Positions 19,120-31,631 of a stretch of 64,000 nucleotides of DNA are shown one piece after another; position 1 is the stretch's first letter; the number at the start of each line of letters is the position of its first letter. This stretch comes from Pseudomonas iridis. Lineage in GTDB: Bacteria; Pseudomonadota; Gammaproteobacteria; Pseudomonadales; Pseudomonadaceae. The notes beneath the pieces are model-generated. The model did no database searches. It was not told the origin of the DNA and saw only the letters and a program-made list of their open reading frames with translations. Where the stretch lies: positions 218,536 through 282,535 of the forward strand of contig NZ_JACXXO010000008.1 of NCBI RefSeq assembly GCF_017980685.1, given 5' to 3'. A program made the position numbers and the translations under genes.

Positions 19120-21042
19120 TTATTGCGATTTGCGGACCCGTAGGTACCATTCGGAAAGTAGCCGTACCTGTTTGTCGGTGTAGCCGCGTTCGACCATTCG
19201 TGTAACGAAGTCGTTGTGTTTCTGCTGGTCCTCTTTGCTGGCCTTGGCGTTGAAGCTGATAACTGGCAGCAGGTCCTCGGTGTTCGAGAACATTTTCTTC
19301 TCGATGACCACCCGCAGTTTTTCGTAGCTGAGCCAGGTCGGGTTCTTGCCGTTGTTGTTGGCCCGGGCGCGCAACACGAAGTTGACGATCTCGTTGCGGA
19401 AATCCTTCGGATTGCTGATGCCGGCAGGTTTTTCGATTTTCTCCAGTTCTTCGTTGAGGGCGACACGGTTGAGAATCTCGCCGGTTTCTGGATCGCGGTA
19501 TTCCTGATCCTGAATCCAGAAATCTGCATACAGCACGTAGCGGTCGAAGATGTTCTGGCCGTACTCGCTGTAGGACTCCAGGTAAGCGGTCTGAATCTCC
19601 TTGCCGATGAATTCGATGTAGCGCGGTGCCAGATACTCCTTCAAGAAGCGCAGATAACGCTCGCGGGTCTCCGCCTGGAACTGTTCCTGCTCGATTTGCT
19701 GTTCCAGCACGTACAGCAGATGCACTGGGTTGGCGGCAATTTCATGCGGATCAAAGTTGAAGACCTTGGACAAGATCTTGAACGCGAAGCGGGTCGACAG
19801 ACCGTTCATGCCCTCGTCGACGCCTGCCGTGTCGCGGTATTCCTGAATCGACTTGGCCTTTGGATCGGTGTCCTTGAGGTTTTCGCCGTCGTACACGCGC
19901 ATCTTCGAATAGATGTTGGAGTTTTCCGGCTCCTTGAGGCGCGACAGCACGGTGAACTGCGCCAGCATCTTCAAGGTGTCGGGCGCGCAATGCGCTTTGG
20001 CCAGGGAGCTGTTGAACAGCAGTTTGTCGTAGATTTTTACTTCATCGCTGACGCGCAGGCAGTACGGCACCTTGACGATGTAGATCCGGTCGATGAAAGC
20101 TTCGTTGTTCTTGTTGTTGCGGAAGGTGTGCCACTCCGATTCGTTGGAGTGGGCCAGCAGAATCCCGGTGAACGGAATCGCGCCCAAGCCTTCGGTACTG
20201 TTGTAGTTGCCTTCCTGAGTGGCAGTCAGCAGTGGGTGCAGCACCTTGATCGGTGCCTTGAACATTTCGACGAATTCCATCAGGCCCTGGTTGGCCCGGC
20301 ACAGCGCACCGGAGTAGCTGTAGGCGTCGGCGTCGTTCTGTGGGTATTCCTCGAGTTTGCGGATGTCGACCTTACCGACCAGCGCCGAAATATCCTGGTT
20401 GTTTTCATCGCCCGGTTCGGTCTTGGCCACGGCGATCTGGTTGAGGATCGACGGATACAGTTTGACCACGCGGAACTGACTGATGTCGCCGCCGAATTCG
20501 GCCAGGCGTTTGGTCGCCCAAGGCGACATGATGGTGTTGAGGTAGCGTTTGGGAATGCCGAAATCCTCCTCGAGGATCGCGCCATCTTCGGTGGCGTTGA
20601 ACAGACCCAGCGGCGACTCGAATACCGGCGAGCCCTTGATCGCGTAGAAGGGCACTTTTTCGATCAGCTGTTTCAGCTTCTCGGCCAGGGACGATTTACC
20701 GCCACCGACGGGGCCGAGCAGATAGAGGATCTGTTTCTTCTCTTCCAGGCCTTGGGCGGCGTGGCGGAAATACGACACGATCTGGTCGATGCATTCTTCC
20801 ATCCCGTGGAAGTCTTCAAAGGCCGGATAACGACGAATCACCTTGTTGGAGAAGATGCGTGACAGCCTCGAGTTGGTCGAGGTGTCGAGCAGTTCCGGTT
20901 CGCCGATGGCCAGCAATAGACGCTCGGCGGCGGAAACGTAGGCGCTACGGTCTTGCTTGCACAGCTCCAGGTACTCTTGCAGCGAGAGTTCTTCCTGGCG
21001 TGTGGACTCGAAGCGTTGTTGGAAGTGGCTAAAGATACTCAT
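19120..21042 (-). CDS. prkA: Serine protein kinase PrkA (YeaG)
   Basis: A 640-residue AAA+-like kinase with Walker A GPVGGGKS at residues 110-117 and a C-terminal PrkA kinase domain. E. coli YeaG acts in starvation and nitrogen stress. The ATG at 21042 (MSIFSHFQQRFES) has AGGTGA upstream and is the family start. The frame to 21294 would add 84 residues of unlikely composition. It is the first gene of the prkA-yeaH-spoVR set, with 294 bases of non-coding DNA upstream. Confidence 0.95.
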   Translation of the reverse strand: MSIFSHFQQRFESTRQEELSLQEYLELCKQDRSAYVSAAERLLLAIGEPELLDTSTNSRLSRIFSNKVIRRYPAFEDFHGMEECIDQIVSYFRHAAQGLEEKKQILYLLGPVGGGKSSLAEKLKQLIEKVPFYAIKGSPVFESPLGLFNATEDGAILEEDFGIPKRYLNTIMSPWATKRLAEFGGDISQFRVVKLYPSILNQIAVAKTEPGDENNQDISALVGKVDIRKLEEYPQNDADAYSYSGALCRANQGLMEFVEMFKAPIKVLHPLLTATQEGNYNSTEGLGAIPFTGILLAHSNESEWHTFRNNKNNEAFIDRIYIVKVPYCLRVSDEVKIYDKLLFNSSLAKAHCAPDTLKMLAQFTVLSRLKEPENSNIYSKMRVYDGENLKDTDPKAKSIQEYRDTAGVDEGMNGLSTRFAFKILSKVFNFDPHEIAANPVHLLYVLEQQIEQEQFQAETRERYLRFLKEYLAPRYIEFIGKEIQTAYLESYSEYGQNIFDRYVLYADFWIQDQEYRDPETGEILNRVALNEELEKIEKPAGISNPKDFRNEIVNFVLRARANNNGKNPTWLSYEKLRVVIEKKMFSNTEDLLPVISFNAKASKEDQQKHNDFVTRMVERGYTDKQVRLLSEWYLRVRKSQ

Positions 21043-21289
21043 GACGTCACCTCGCTCGATACGTGGAGCCGACGCCGGATCACTCAGTCGATGCTGGCAA
21101 GCAGCCGTGGTGGCCACTTGTTTACCCCCCAGAACACTTTCGCGGTCGACAACCTTGAAAGTCACTCCCGATGACCCGTGCGCCGGTGTACCGGCTCTCC
21201 CCTGTTTTGGATGGCCTGGGCTTAAGGATAGTTGGGAATTCGGGAGGTAAAGGCGAGATACGTAATTAGTTGTGGCAGACCGTTCGTCT

Positions 21290-21329
21290 GTCACGCGCGG
21301 GCCCGCGGGAGCCGGGGCCTGCGCGTGAC
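21290..21329. other. Strong hairpin directly after glpE
   Basis: Arms GTCACGCGC (21290-21298) and GCGCGTGAC (21321-21329) are continued inwards by GGCCC/GGGCC, giving a stem of about 14 bp. On the glpE strand a seven-T run lies before the hairpin rather than after it, so this is not a standard terminator. It could be an RNA-stability element or a Rho-dependent end. Confidence 0.6.
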
Positions 21330-21336
21330 AAAAAAA

Positions 21337-21666
21337 TTATTCGGTGGTGCCTTGCGCGGTTTCCGAAGGGTAAGTCGTACGCCACAGCTCGAAGCCGCCG
21401 TCCATGCTGTAGACGTCGGAGAAGCCCTGACTGATCAGGTACGCGGCGGCGCTCTGGCTCGAGTTGCCGTGGTAGCAGACCACTACCGTAGGTGCATCAA
21501 GGTCGGCGGCACGGATGAAATCCGAGATGGAAACGTTGTCCAGATGCTTCGAACCGCTGATATGCAGTGCGGCAAAAGTAGCGGGGTCACGGACATCGAC
21601 CATCACCGCGCCTTGCTCGCGCAGGGCCTGGGCCTGTTCCGGGGAGATGCGTTTGAATTCGCTCAT
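21337..21666 (-). CDS. glpE: Thiosulfate sulfurtransferase GlpE (rhodanese)
   Basis: A 109-residue single-domain rhodanese that moves sulfane sulfur from thiosulfate to acceptors such as cyanide or thioredoxin. The active-site loop is VCYHGNSS with catalytic Cys64; [11 protein letters not shown] and MDGGFELWR are family motifs. It is downstream of apaH on the same strand, 33 bases from its stop. Confidence 0.93.
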   Translation of the reverse strand: MSEFKRISPEQAQALREQGAVMVDVRDPATFAALHISGSKHLDNVSISDFIRAADLDAPTVVVCYHGNSSQSAAAYLISQGFSDVYSMDGGFELWRTTYPSETAQGTTE

Positions 21667-21699
21667 GGCGGGTTCCTGTTGCTCGGCTGATTGCGCAGT

Positions 21700-22581
21700 C
21701 TAACGCGGGGCGCTGACTGGCGAAGTTTCGGGGATAAGTGGTGTGAGCGGGGACAGCGCGCCGCCATGTTCATCGCATTTGCAGGAAAGGCGTTCGCCGC
21801 TGTCGACGTTCATCAGGGTCAGACTGCCGCCCCAGACGCAGCCTGTGTCCAGAGCGAAAATACCTGGCTCATGGATATTGCCCTCCAGTGCCGCCCAGTG
21901 TCCGAAGATGATCCGCGATCCTCTGGTCTTGCGCTCTTTATGTTGGAACCACGGTTTGTAACCGGGTGGGGCGGTGTCGAGACCTTCCTTGCTCTTGAGA
22001 TCGAGTTTGCCCTCGGCCGTGCAGAATCGCATGCGGGTGAAATAGTTGGTGATCACGCGCAGGCGGGTGACGCCTTTGAGGTCGCTATCCCATTTTGCCG
22101 GCTCGTTGCCGTACATGCCGTCGAGGAACGCGGGAAGCAGGTTGTCGTCACGCAGGGCCGTTTCGACTTCATTGGCACACTTCAGGGCGCGGCGCACAGA
22201 CCATTGCGGCGGGATGCCGGCATGGACCATGGCAACGTCACGCGTCTGGTCGTAGTGCATGAGTTTTTGTTGGCGGACCCACTCAAGCAGTTCGTCACAG
22301 TCGGGGGCGTCGAGAATCTCGCGCAGGGTGTCGGACTTCTTAAGGCGTTCGATGTTTTTCGCCGCGGCGAGCAGGTGCAGATCATGGTTGCCGAGGACGC
22401 AGACCAGCGAGTCGCGCATGCCATATAGAAAACGCAGGGTTTCCAGTGATTGCGGGCCGCGGTTGACCAGATCGCCGACCAGCCAGAGCCGATCATGCGC
22501 AGGATCGAACGCCACTTGCCTGAGCAGACATTTGAGCGGTTCGAGACAGCCCTGCAGGTCACCGACCGCGTACGTTGCCAT
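21700..22581 (-). CDS. apaH: Bis(5'-nucleosyl)-tetraphosphatase ApaH
   Basis: A 293-residue metallophosphatase that splits Ap4A into two ADP and so removes Np4A signals and RNA caps. Metal-binding motifs are in order: GDLQGC (7-12), GDLVNRGP and [17 protein letters not shown] lies near the C-terminus. The last residues (after about 275) are Ser/Pro-rich and variable. The start codon shares one base with the apaG stop, so the two are coupled. Confidence 0.96.
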   Translation of the reverse strand: MATYAVGDLQGCLEPLKCLLRQVAFDPAHDRLWLVGDLVNRGPQSLETLRFLYGMRDSLVCVLGNHDLHLLAAAKNIERLKKSDTLREILDAPDCDELLEWVRQQKLMHYDQTRDVAMVHAGIPPQWSVRRALKCANEVETALRDDNLLPAFLDGMYGNEPAKWDSDLKGVTRLRVITNYFTRMRFCTAEGKLDLKSKEGLDTAPPGYKPWFQHKERKTRGSRIIFGHWAALEGNIHEPGIFALDTGCVWGGSLTLMNVDSGERLSCKCDEHGGALSPLTPLIPETSPVSAPR

Positions 22582-22961
22582 CAGTGCAAGGCTCCGGGCA
22601 CGGCGAGGCGAAAGGGTTTGATGACGGCATCGAAATGTTTGCCGTCGTCGGCGACCATTTCGTAGGTGCCCTGCATGGTGCCGACCCTGGTCGTCATCAC
22701 CGTGCCACTGCTGTAGGTATGGCTTTTGCCGACGTCGATCAACGGTTGCTGGCCCACCACACCTGCGCCGCGAACTTCTTCTTTATGCCCGTCACCGTCG
22801 GTGATCACCCAGTGCCGCGAAATCAATCGCGCCGGGATCTCTCCGTTGTTTTGCACGGTGATGGTGTAGGCGAAGGCGAAGCGGTCGTGCTCGGGTTGCG
22901 ATTGGTCTGCCAGATAGTGGGTAACGACGCTGACATCGACCTGGTAACGGGAATCGGACAT
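22581..22961 (-). CDS. apaG: ApaG domain protein (CorD)
   Basis: A 126-residue single fibronectin-III-like domain protein linked to Co2+/Mg2+ homeostasis in enterics; its function is still unclear. [20 protein letters not shown] and [10 protein letters not shown] are the family's conserved strands, with a GxGxxG-like loop at GAGVVG. The ATG at 22961 ([17 protein letters not shown]) matches the usual start; the frame runs 20 codons further without conservation. It lies between rsmA and apaH, as in enterics. Confidence 0.94.
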   Translation of the reverse strand: MSDSRYQVDVSVVTHYLADQSQPEHDRFAFAYTITVQNNGEIPARLISRHWVITDGDGHKEEVRGAGVVGQQPLIDVGKSHTYSSGTVMTTRVGTMQGTYEMVADDGKHFDAVIKPFRLAVPGALH

Positions 22962-23073
22962 GCAAGAGGCCTTAAACAAAGCGGAACGCGGGGCGTAGCT
23001 GATGGGATTCAGTCTAGGCAAGTATCGGGCAGTAAACCAGAGTGGCGTCCTGCCCGATAGCGTTCATCGCCGG

Positions 23074-23892
23074 TCAGTCGGCGGCGGGAGCTTCAGGGAC
23101 TTGCTCGCTGAGCTTGTCGGCCAGGCGCACGAAGGCCGCCAGGTCGAGTTGTTCCGGGCGCAGGCTGCCATCGACACCGGCGGCTTCGATCTCGGCATTG
23201 CTCATCAATTGCTTGAGCGTGTTACGCAGAGTCTTGCGGCGCTGGTTGAAGGCTTCGCGCACGACGCGCTCCAGCAAACGATGATCCTTGGCCGGGTGCG
23301 GCAGTACTGCGTGCGGCACCAGACGAACGATGGCCGAATCGACCTTCGGCGGCGGATTGAACGCGCCCGGCCCGACGTTGAACAGGTGTTCTACGCGGCA
23401 GTGGTACTGAACCATGATCGACAGACGACCCCAGTCACCACCGCCAGGGCCTGCGGCCAGACGCTCGACCACTTCCTTCTGCAGCATGAAGTGCATGTCG
23501 CGAATGATGCCGGCGTTGTTCAGCAGGTGGAAAATCAGCGGTGTGGAGATGTTGTACGGCAGGTTGCCGACCACACGCAGGCTGTTCGGCTCGGCGTTGA
23601 GCGTATTGAAGTCGAACTTCAGCGCATCGCCTTGATGCAGGTTGAAATTGCTCTTGCCGGCAAACTGCTGGTTGAGGATCGGGATCAGATCCTTGTCCAG
23701 TTCCACCACGTCCAGTTGCCCACCGGAATTCAGCAGGCCGGCGGTCAATGCGCCCTGGCCCGGGCCGATCTCCAGCAGGCGATCTGTAGGCTTGGCGCTG
23801 ATGGAGCGCAGAATGCGGTCGATGACGCCGGCATCGTGCAGGAAGTTCTGGCCAAAGCGTTTGCGCGCCTTGTGTTGGTATTGCTCGGTCAT
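23074..23892 (-). CDS. rsmA: 16S rRNA dimethyladenosine transferase RsmA (KsgA)
   Basis: A 272-residue methyltransferase that dimethylates A1518 and A1519 of 16S rRNA late in 30S assembly. [10 protein letters not shown] is the N-terminal signature. [12 protein letters not shown] is the SAM-binding motif I, and [10 protein letters not shown] is the catalytic motif IV. The start overlaps the pdxA stop by four bases, so it belongs to the lptD-surA-pdxA-rsmA transcript. Confidence 0.97.
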   Translation of the reverse strand: MTEQYQHKARKRFGQNFLHDAGVIDRILRSISAKPTDRLLEIGPGQGALTAGLLNSGGQLDVVELDKDLIPILNQQFAGKSNFNLHQGDALKFDFNTLNAEPNSLRVVGNLPYNISTPLIFHLLNNAGIIRDMHFMLQKEVVERLAAGPGGGDWGRLSIMVQYHCRVEHLFNVGPGAFNPPPKVDSAIVRLVPHAVLPHPAKDHRLLERVVREAFNQRRKTLRNTLKQLMSNAEIEAAGVDGSLRPEQLDLAAFVRLADKLSEQVPEAPAAD

Positions 23893-24878
23893 AAACGGGT
23901 CTCGGCCATCTGGTAGGCGGTTTCCAGGGCGACTTGCAGGCTGCCGGTGTCGATCTTGCCGCTGCCGGCCAGATCGAGGGCGGTGCCGTGGTCAACCGAA
24001 GTACGGATGATCGGCAGGCCCAGGGTCACGTTGACCGCGGCGCCGAAGCCTTTGTACTTCAGCACGGGCAGGCCCTGGTCGTGGTACATCGCCAGCACTG
24101 CATCGCAGTGCTCCAGATATTTGGGGGTAAACAGAGTGTCGGCTGGCAGCGGGCCACGAAGGTCCATGCCCTCGCCGCGCAGGCGCTCTAATGTAGGTTC
24201 GATGATGTCGATTTCTTCATGGCCCAGATGTCCGCCTTCACCGGCGTGCGGGTTGAGGCCGCACACCAGAATGCGAGGCTGGGCAATGCCGAATTTTTCC
24301 TGCAGGTCGGCGTGCAGAATCCGCGTGACCCGCTCCAGCCGCTCCGGCGTTATTGCATCGGCAATCTCGCGCAGGGGCAGGTGAGTGGTGACCAGTGCTA
24401 CGCGCAAGCCGCGTGTGGCAAGCATCATCACTACCTGGGAGGTGTGGGTCAGGTCAGCCAGAAATTCGGTGTGTCCGGAAAACGCGATACCCGACTCGTT
24501 GATCACGCCCTTGTGGACGGGCGCGGTGATCATGCCGGCGAAGTCGCCGTTGAGGCAGCCGTTGCCGGCGCGGGTCAGGGTCTCGAGGACGAAAGGGGCA
24601 TTGGCCTTGTCCAGTTGTCCGGCGACCACAGGTGCGCTGAGCGGTGTATCCCAGACATAAAGACTGTTAGCCGGTGCCGGAGCGTCAGGCCAGTGATTCG
24701 GCCCGACTTCCAGCAGATTGACGGCCAGCCCCAGCTGCGCGGCCCGCTCAAGGAGCAGGTCGCGGCTGGTGATGGCAATCAGGGGGTGTGGCTGGACTTG
24801 CGAGGCGAGCAGCAGGCACAGGTCGGGACCGATGCCGGCTGGTTCGCCGGGTGTCAGCGCGAAACGCTTGGGTTTCAC
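23889..24878 (-). CDS. pdxA: 4-hydroxythreonine-4-phosphate dehydrogenase PdxA
   Basis: A 329-residue NAD-dependent enzyme that oxidises 4-phosphohydroxy-L-threonine for pyridoxal phosphate synthesis. [12 protein letters not shown] is the N-terminal signature. Metal-binding His residues lie in [24 protein letters not shown] and AMYHDQGL. It overlaps both neighbours (surA upstream, rsmA downstream) by four bases. Confidence 0.96.
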   Translation of the reverse strand: MKPKRFALTPGEPAGIGPDLCLLLASQVQPHPLIAITSRDLLLERAAQLGLAVNLLEVGPNHWPDAPAPANSLYVWDTPLSAPVVAGQLDKANAPFVLETLTRAGNGCLNGDFAGMITAPVHKGVINESGIAFSGHTEFLADLTHTSQVVMMLATRGLRVALVTTHLPLREIADAITPERLERVTRILHADLQEKFGIAQPRILVCGLNPHAGEGGHLGHEEIDIIEPTLERLRGEGMDLRGPLPADTLFTPKYLEHCDAVLAMYHDQGLPVLKYKGFGAAVNVTLGLPIIRTSVDHGTALDLAGSGKIDTGSLQVALETAYQMAETRL

Positions 24879-26197
24879 TGCGCTGCCTGGTCTGCACCAG
24901 GGAGTTTGATCTCTACGTACGCTTCGTCACGGATCTGACGCAGCCAGGTTTGCAGCTCTTCGTCGTATTTGCGGTTACGCAGCACGGTCATTGCTTGCTG
25001 CTCGCGGGCCTGTTCGGTGCTGTCGGTGGCGCGACGGCCAAGGACTTCCAGAACGTGCCAGCCGTATTGGGTCTGGAATGGCTTGGACAGCTGACCTTGT
25101 GGGGTATTGGCCATCACTTGACGGAATTCCGGAACCAGTACGTTCGGGTCGATCCAGTTCAGGTCGCCGCCGTTGAGGGCGGATCCCGGGTCTTCGGAGT
25201 AGCTCTTCGCCAGTTCAGCGAAATCTTCACCGGCGCTGATGCGCTCATACAACGACTGGACCAGTGCTTTGGTCTTGGCTTCGTCGCGGATCGGGCTTGG
25301 CTTGACCAGAATGTGGCGCACATGCACTTCATCGCGCATCTGGCTTTCGCCACCACGCTTGGCCAGCAGCTTCAGGATGATGAAACCACCCGGAGTGCGT
25401 GCAGGCTGAGTGATGTCGCCGACGGCCATGCTGCTCAGTTCGCGATCGAACGGAGGTGGCAACTGCGCGGCTTTACGCCAGCCCATGTCGCCGCCTTCCA
25501 GTGCGTTGTCGCTGGCAGACTTGGCCACGGCCATCTGACCGAAGTCAGCGCCTTGCTTGAGCTGCTGGTAAACCTCCATGGCCTGACGCGCAGCGTTCTG
25601 AATCGCTTCAGAGTTGGCGCTTTCCGGGGTCGGAATCAGGATGTTGGCCAGGTGCAGTTCTTCGGACAGTTGCATCTTGCCCAGGTCGGAGGCGAGGAAG
25701 TTCTTCACTTCCTGCTCCGACACCTGAATGCGTTCGGCTACACGGCGCTGACGCACACGGCTGATGATCATCTCGCGGCGGATCTGGTCACGGGCGTCGT
25801 CATAAGACAAGCCGTCGCGAGCCAGAGCAGCGCGGAACTGATCCACGCTCATGTTGTTGCGCTGGGCGATGGTACCAACCGCCTGGTTCAGTTCTTCGTC
25901 GGTGATGCGAATGCCGGAACGTTCGCCAATCTGCAGTTGCAGGTTTTCGACGATCAGGCGCTCGAGCACCTGCTGATCCAGAACGCCCGGCGGCGGCGAG
26001 CCGCCACCACGCTTGGCGATGGTCTGCTGAACTTCGTGGACGCGTTGGTCCAGTTGGCTCTGCATGACCACGTCGTTGTCGACGATCGCAACCACTTTAT
26101 CGATGGACTGTACTGCGGCGTTGGCCGCAGTACCCAGGAACAGCGCGCCCAGCATCAGCGGGCGCAGACAATCAGAAAGCTTGGTCTTCACGTTCAC
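24875..26197 (-). CDS. surA: Periplasmic chaperone and peptidyl-prolyl isomerase SurA
   Basis: A 440-residue periplasmic chaperone that escorts outer-membrane proteins such as LptD to the BAM complex. A signal peptide ends near ANAAVQ (about residue 27). The SurA N-terminal chaperone domain includes [15 protein letters not shown], and two parvulin domains follow (about 175-275 and 285-385). Translation begins at a GTG (26197) with AAGG five bases before it. The first 26 bases overlap the lptD 3' end, tying the client gene to its chaperone. Confidence 0.96.
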   Translation of the reverse strand: MNVKTKLSDCLRPLMLGALFLGTAANAAVQSIDKVVAIVDNDVVMQSQLDQRVHEVQQTIAKRGGGSPPPGVLDQQVLERLIVENLQLQIGERSGIRITDEELNQAVGTIAQRNNMSVDQFRAALARDGLSYDDARDQIRREMIISRVRQRRVAERIQVSEQEVKNFLASDLGKMQLSEELHLANILIPTPESANSEAIQNAARQAMEVYQQLKQGADFGQMAVAKSASDNALEGGDMGWRKAAQLPPPFDRELSSMAVGDITQPARTPGGFIILKLLAKRGGESQMRDEVHVRHILVKPSPIRDEAKTKALVQSLYERISAGEDFAELAKSYSEDPGSALNGGDLNWIDPNVLVPEFRQVMANTPQGQLSKPFQTQYGWHVLEVLGRRATDSTEQAREQQAMTVLRNRKYDEELQTWLRQIRDEAYVEIKLPGADQAAQ

Positions 26198-28973
26198 GAT
26201 AACCTTGGATGCCTTTGTCGAGGAAGCTCTCTACTTTGGCGCCAGTGAGGCCGCCGAGTCCCTTCAGAACAATTTGGAGGAAGACGCCATGGTCGCCTTT
26301 TTCGTTTTGCGGAGCTTCCTGACTGAATTCGTCGTAGGAAACCCAGTAACGGTTGATCAGGCGCAATTTCCAGCAGCAGTTGTCGTACTCGAAACCACCG
26401 AAGGCTTCCAGAGTACGGTTACGGTTGTAGTCGTACTGCCAGCGGCTGATCGCATTCCACTGTGGAACGATCGGCCAGATGACCGAGAAGTCATGCTGCT
26501 GGATTTTGTAGTAGTCCTTCACGTAGCCAGGTGTGCCTGGGGTGCCGTAGTCGCCACCACCCACCGACCATTTACCGGTGTTCTGGTCGTAACGGACCTG
26601 GTCATTGCGATAGCGATAGCCGACGTTGATGACCTTGTTCGGGTTATCTTCAGGCTGGTAGTGGAACATCGCGCTGCCCGAACGCGGGCTGCGGCTGTCC
26701 GGATCCCAGTTGTAGTCGGCCGTGGTGCGCCAGTCGCGGTTCCAGCGATATTCGTATTCCAGCGCATACGGCGATACATTGGATTTCGCGTCGTCGCGAT
26801 CGTTAAATGCGATGCCCGGCAGTTGAACCTTGCGGTCCTTGAAATACAACGCCTGGCCAACGCTGATGCGTTGACGCTCGAAGCCGTCGTCTTCGATCCA
26901 GCGACTGGTTACGCCCAGCGACAGTTTGTTCTCGTCGCCGACACGGTCGGAGCCGGAGAAGCGGTTTTCACGGAACAGCGAGCTGTAACTGAAAGTGTTT
27001 TCGCTGGTGTCGAACACCGGAATGTCTTCCTGGTCGACCTCAGGTACATAGAGGTAGAACAGACGTGGTTCCAGGGTCTGGTTGTAGTTCTTGCCAAAGA
27101 ACGACGTGTTGCGGTCGAAGTACAGGCCGCTGTCGATGCTGGCAATCGGGACGCCACGATTCTGGTTGCTGTCGAAAGTACCGTTGAGCTTGTTCTGCTC
27201 CGCGGTTTGCCCGGCGATGTCGCTCTTGCCCTTACCATCCAGATCAAGCTGGTACTGGGTGTACTGATACTTGAGCGATGGCTTCAGGAAACCATAGGTC
27301 CAATTCATCGGCAGGCTGACACCTGGCTTAAGATTCAGACGGTCCCCGTTGGCACGGGCCACCCCAAAAATATTGGTATCCAAGCGCGGTTCTGTCGTAA
27401 CACCGTCTTCCCGAGTAAATAATCCAGTTTTCAAATCACGATCAAACCGCACAATCTCGGTCTCGTAATCGAAATTCAAACCTTCCGGGTGATACGGCAG
27501 CTGACCATTGAAGGTGATCTGCGGCAAACGGCCATACGGCGTGATGTTCGAAACGGTAGCCAGTTGGTACTGCTGGGCGTTCAAACGCGCTGTATAGCTG
27601 TCACCACGATAGGTAACCGATCCCTGCTGGTTCACGTAGTCGCTGGACTTCACACCAATCTGATCGGTTTCCAGATCCTGGAAGTAATACGGATCGCTGA
27701 TCTTGGTGTAATCCACCTGGGTGAGCACGCGGGAGTCGAGACCGCCCTTGTGCTGCCAGTTGTACATGTAGCGGGTTTTTTCGTAATCGGTCTGCTTGCT
27801 GCGCTCGGTGTCGTCATCATTCAGGTACGCAGCGCCGAACTGGCCTTCACTCGACTTGGTCAGGTAACGGAACTCGCCTTCCACCAACATGCCACGCTTG
27901 CTCATGTAACGCGGGTACAACGTGGCGTCGTAGTTCGGCGCCAGGTTGAAGTAGTACGGAGTCACCAGTGTGAAGCCGGTATCGGTGCTGGTGCCAATGG
28001 TCGGCGGCAGGAAGCCCGACTGGCGACGATCATCGATCGGGAAGTAGATGTACGGCGTGTACAGAATCGGAATGTCTTTTACGCGCAGCGTCACGTTGGT
28101 CGCGGTGCCGAAGCCGGTGGCCGGGTTCAAGGTGATGTTGTTGCCCTTGAGCTGCCAGGCGTTGCTGTTCGGTTCGCACGTGGTGTACGTGCCGTCCTTC
28201 AAGCGGATGATCGCGTTCTCTGCACGCTTGGCGTACAGGGCGCTACCGCGAATGCGCGATTTGTGCATCACGTATTCGGCGTTGTCGACCTTGGCTTCAC
28301 CGGTATCGAGCTGCACGTCGGCATGGTCGCCGACGATCAGTGCGCCGTTGTCACGGATACGCACATCGCCATTGAGTTCGGCGCGGCTCTCGGCCTGATA
28401 CAGGCTGGCCTCTTCGGACTCGACCTGCATGCTGCCCTGACGCAGGACGACATCGCCGGCCAGCGTACCAACTTGATCATCGGTGTTATAGCGCGAAGCT
28501 TTTGCGCCGATAAAGGTCGGAGCATCGCTTTTGCTCGTCTTGTCATTCATGCCAGGACGAGTGGGTTCGATGTAGGCACCGGAGCAGTACGGGCCGGTTT
28601 CGGCCAGTTGGGCGGCGGTGAGCTTCTCGCGCGGAACCCAGTCGAGGTGACTGAAGTCCTCACTACGGGATTTCAACCCACGGCCTTTGGCTTCGGTGAC
28701 CAGCGTTGGCTTGGCGCCATTGTCGGCAACCGAACCTTTATCGCTCGGGGCATCGCCGGTGGTGCTGACGGCACTGCCGTCATGCACTGGACGTGGTGGC
28801 AATGCAGCCGCCGACGTCTTGGGCGCACAGTCCCAACCACCCGTAGCCGATACGGAGCAGTCATACTGCTCGGCGGCAACAACGAATTGACTGGCCAGAG
28901 GTTGCATAGCCAGCAGACTGCCGGTTACCAACAATGGAAATTTTTTACGAAACGCGGGGGATTTCAATGCCAT
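26172..28973 (-). CDS. lptD: LPS-assembly protein LptD
   Basis: A 933-residue outer-membrane barrel that, with LptE, inserts lipopolysaccharide into the outer leaflet. Signal peptide (about 1-33, ending VVAAEQ), a Pseudomonas-type N-terminal extension (about 34-130), the periplasmic OstA jellyroll (about 150-290), then a long barrel rich in alternating aromatic strands. The adjacent Cys pair of [14 protein letters not shown] and the N-terminal Cys residues can form the structural disulfides known from E. coli. The start at 28973 ([12 protein letters not shown]) opens a clear signal peptide. The frame to 29369 runs into the divergent amgK gene and is rejected. Confidence 0.96.
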   Translation of the reverse strand: MALKSPAFRKKFPLLVTGSLLAMQPLASQFVVAAEQYDCSVSATGGWDCAPKTSAAALPPRPVHDGSAVSTTGDAPSDKGSVADNGAKPTLVTEAKGRGLKSRSEDFSHLDWVPREKLTAAQLAETGPYCSGAYIEPTRPGMNDKTSKSDAPTFIGAKASRYNTDDQVGTLAGDVVLRQGSMQVESEEASLYQAESRAELNGDVRIRDNGALIVGDHADVQLDTGEAKVDNAEYVMHKSRIRGSALYAKRAENAIIRLKDGTYTTCEPNSNAWQLKGNNITLNPATGFGTATNVTLRVKDIPILYTPYIYFPIDDRRQSGFLPPTIGTSTDTGFTLVTPYYFNLAPNYDATLYPRYMSKRGMLVEGEFRYLTKSSEGQFGAAYLNDDDTERSKQTDYEKTRYMYNWQHKGGLDSRVLTQVDYTKISDPYYFQDLETDQIGVKSSDYVNQQGSVTYRGDSYTARLNAQQYQLATVSNITPYGRLPQITFNGQLPYHPEGLNFDYETEIVRFDRDLKTGLFTREDGVTTEPRLDTNIFGVARANGDRLNLKPGVSLPMNWTYGFLKPSLKYQYTQYQLDLDGKGKSDIAGQTAEQNKLNGTFDSNQNRGVPIASIDSGLYFDRNTSFFGKNYNQTLEPRLFYLYVPEVDQEDIPVFDTSENTFSYSSLFRENRFSGSDRVGDENKLSLGVTSRWIEDDGFERQRISVGQALYFKDRKVQLPGIAFNDRDDAKSNVSPYALEYEYRWNRDWRTTADYNWDPDSRSPRSGSAMFHYQPEDNPNKVINVGYRYRNDQVRYDQNTGKWSVGGGDYGTPGTPGYVKDYYKIQQHDFSVIWPIVPQWNAISRWQYDYNRNRTLEAFGGFEYDNCCWKLRLINRYWVSYDEFSQEAPQNEKGDHGVFLQIVLKGLGGLTGAKVESFLDKGIQGYREREDQAF

Positions 28974-29104
28974 CTTATTAGTCCGGGCTTCCTGCGTGCC
29001 ATCTGCCCGCGGTGGTGGGCCGCACGCCTCTCGATGGTCTGAAAAAGATGCTGGATAATAAAGCATGACCCGCTTGACGGCTAGCGCCGTCGGAGACCCT
29101 TGCA

Positions 29105-30792
<1,688 letters not shown>

Positions 30793-30793
30793 T

Positions 30794-31561
30794 ATGTTGT
30801 GGCCAGGGACTCTGATTGGAGCCGGGGCGGGTTTTGCAATCGCCAGCATTCCGGGGGCCATGCTTGGGGCGTTGTTGGGGCAGGCGCTGGATCGGCGTCT
30901 GCACTTGCAGAGCTGGGGGCATTTAAGGGAAAAGCTCGGCGGCCGGCCGATGTTGCGCAACGACGAACTGCTGTTTGTGTTGCTCGGACGTCTGGCCAAG
31001 AGCGACGGGCAAGTCAGGGACGGGCATATCCAGCAGGCACGTAACGAGATGCGCGCGCTGGAAATGAGCGAGCCGGCAATGCGTCGGGCGATTGCTGCGT
31101 TCAATCGCGGTAAGTCGGGTGGCGATAATTTGCGCGGGTATCTGCGGCGTCTGAGTGCGCAACCCCATGCTACCGAAGGGGTGTTGCGTGCCTGTTGGCG
31201 CATGGTCTGGGCTGACGGCCGGGCCGGCGTCAGTGAGCGCGAGTTGTTGGCGCAGTGGGGCAAGTGGCTGGGCTGGACGCCTCAGCAGGTGCAAGCGCTG
31301 GCCAGCGATTACGAACCGGGTAAACGGCCCATCGTCAGTGCAGCGGTGACTTATCAGCAAGCGATGCGTTTGCTCGGCGTCTCGGCGAGCAGCGAGCCGG
31401 CGCAGATCAAACGGGCTTATCGACGACTGCTCAGTCGTCATCATCCGGACAAGATCGCTGGCAGCGGCGCGACCCCTGCGCAGGTGCGTGAGGCGACCGA
31501 TAGGACTCGGGAACTGCACAGTGCCTATACGTTGATTCGTGAGCGGCGGGATTTTCGTTAG
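30794..31561 (+). CDS. djlA: DnaJ-like membrane co-chaperone DjlA
   Basis: A 255-residue protein with a short N-terminal membrane segment rich in Gly (LIGAGAGFAIASIPGAMLGALLG), a TerB-like central helical domain (about 50-170) and a C-terminal J domain with the HPD motif (RHHPDK) that stimulates DnaK. The order matches the type III J protein DjlA. It starts one base after the murU stop, so it shares that transcript. Confidence 0.9.
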   Translation: MLWPGTLIGAGAGFAIASIPGAMLGALLGQALDRRLHLQSWGHLREKLGGRPMLRNDELLFVLLGRLAKSDGQVRDGHIQQARNEMRALEMSEPAMRRAIAAFNRGKSGGDNLRGYLRRLSAQPHATEGVLRACWRMVWADGRAGVSERELLAQWGKWLGWTPQQVQALASDYEPGKRPIVSAAVTYQQAMRLLGVSASSEPAQIKRAYRRLLSRHHPDKIAGSGATPAQVREATDRTRELHSAYTLIRERRDFR

Positions 31562-31574
31562 GCATTTTTAAGGT

Positions 31575-31619
31575 CAAAAGATCGTCCGATCGCGGCCTGA
31601 GCCTTCGGACGATCTTTTG
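31575..31619. terminator. Terminator/palindrome of the AAAAGATCG family, copy 2
   Basis: A perfect 15-bp stem CAAAAGATCGTCCGA (31575-31589) and its complement (31605-31619), with a 15-base loop containing GGCCTGAGCC. It is followed by CTTTTGCTTT and separates the convergent djlA and DUF3530 genes. Confidence 0.85.
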
Positions 31620-31631
31620 CTTTTGCTTTGG

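Noticed and set aside
21060..21140. A sigma-54 promoter before prkA (TGGCCA...TGCTTGCC)
   Set aside because: The distance between the GG and GC elements is 11 rather than 10 bases, and the -24 box is poor.
21043..21294. An 84-residue N-terminal extension of PrkA
   Set aside because: The ATG at 21042 has a good ribosome site and the family start; the extension lies in the promoter region and resembles nothing.
27489..29042. A 517-codon frame on the plus strand opposite lptD
   Set aside because: Antisense shadow; lptD shows signal peptide, OstA domain and barrel on the minus strand.
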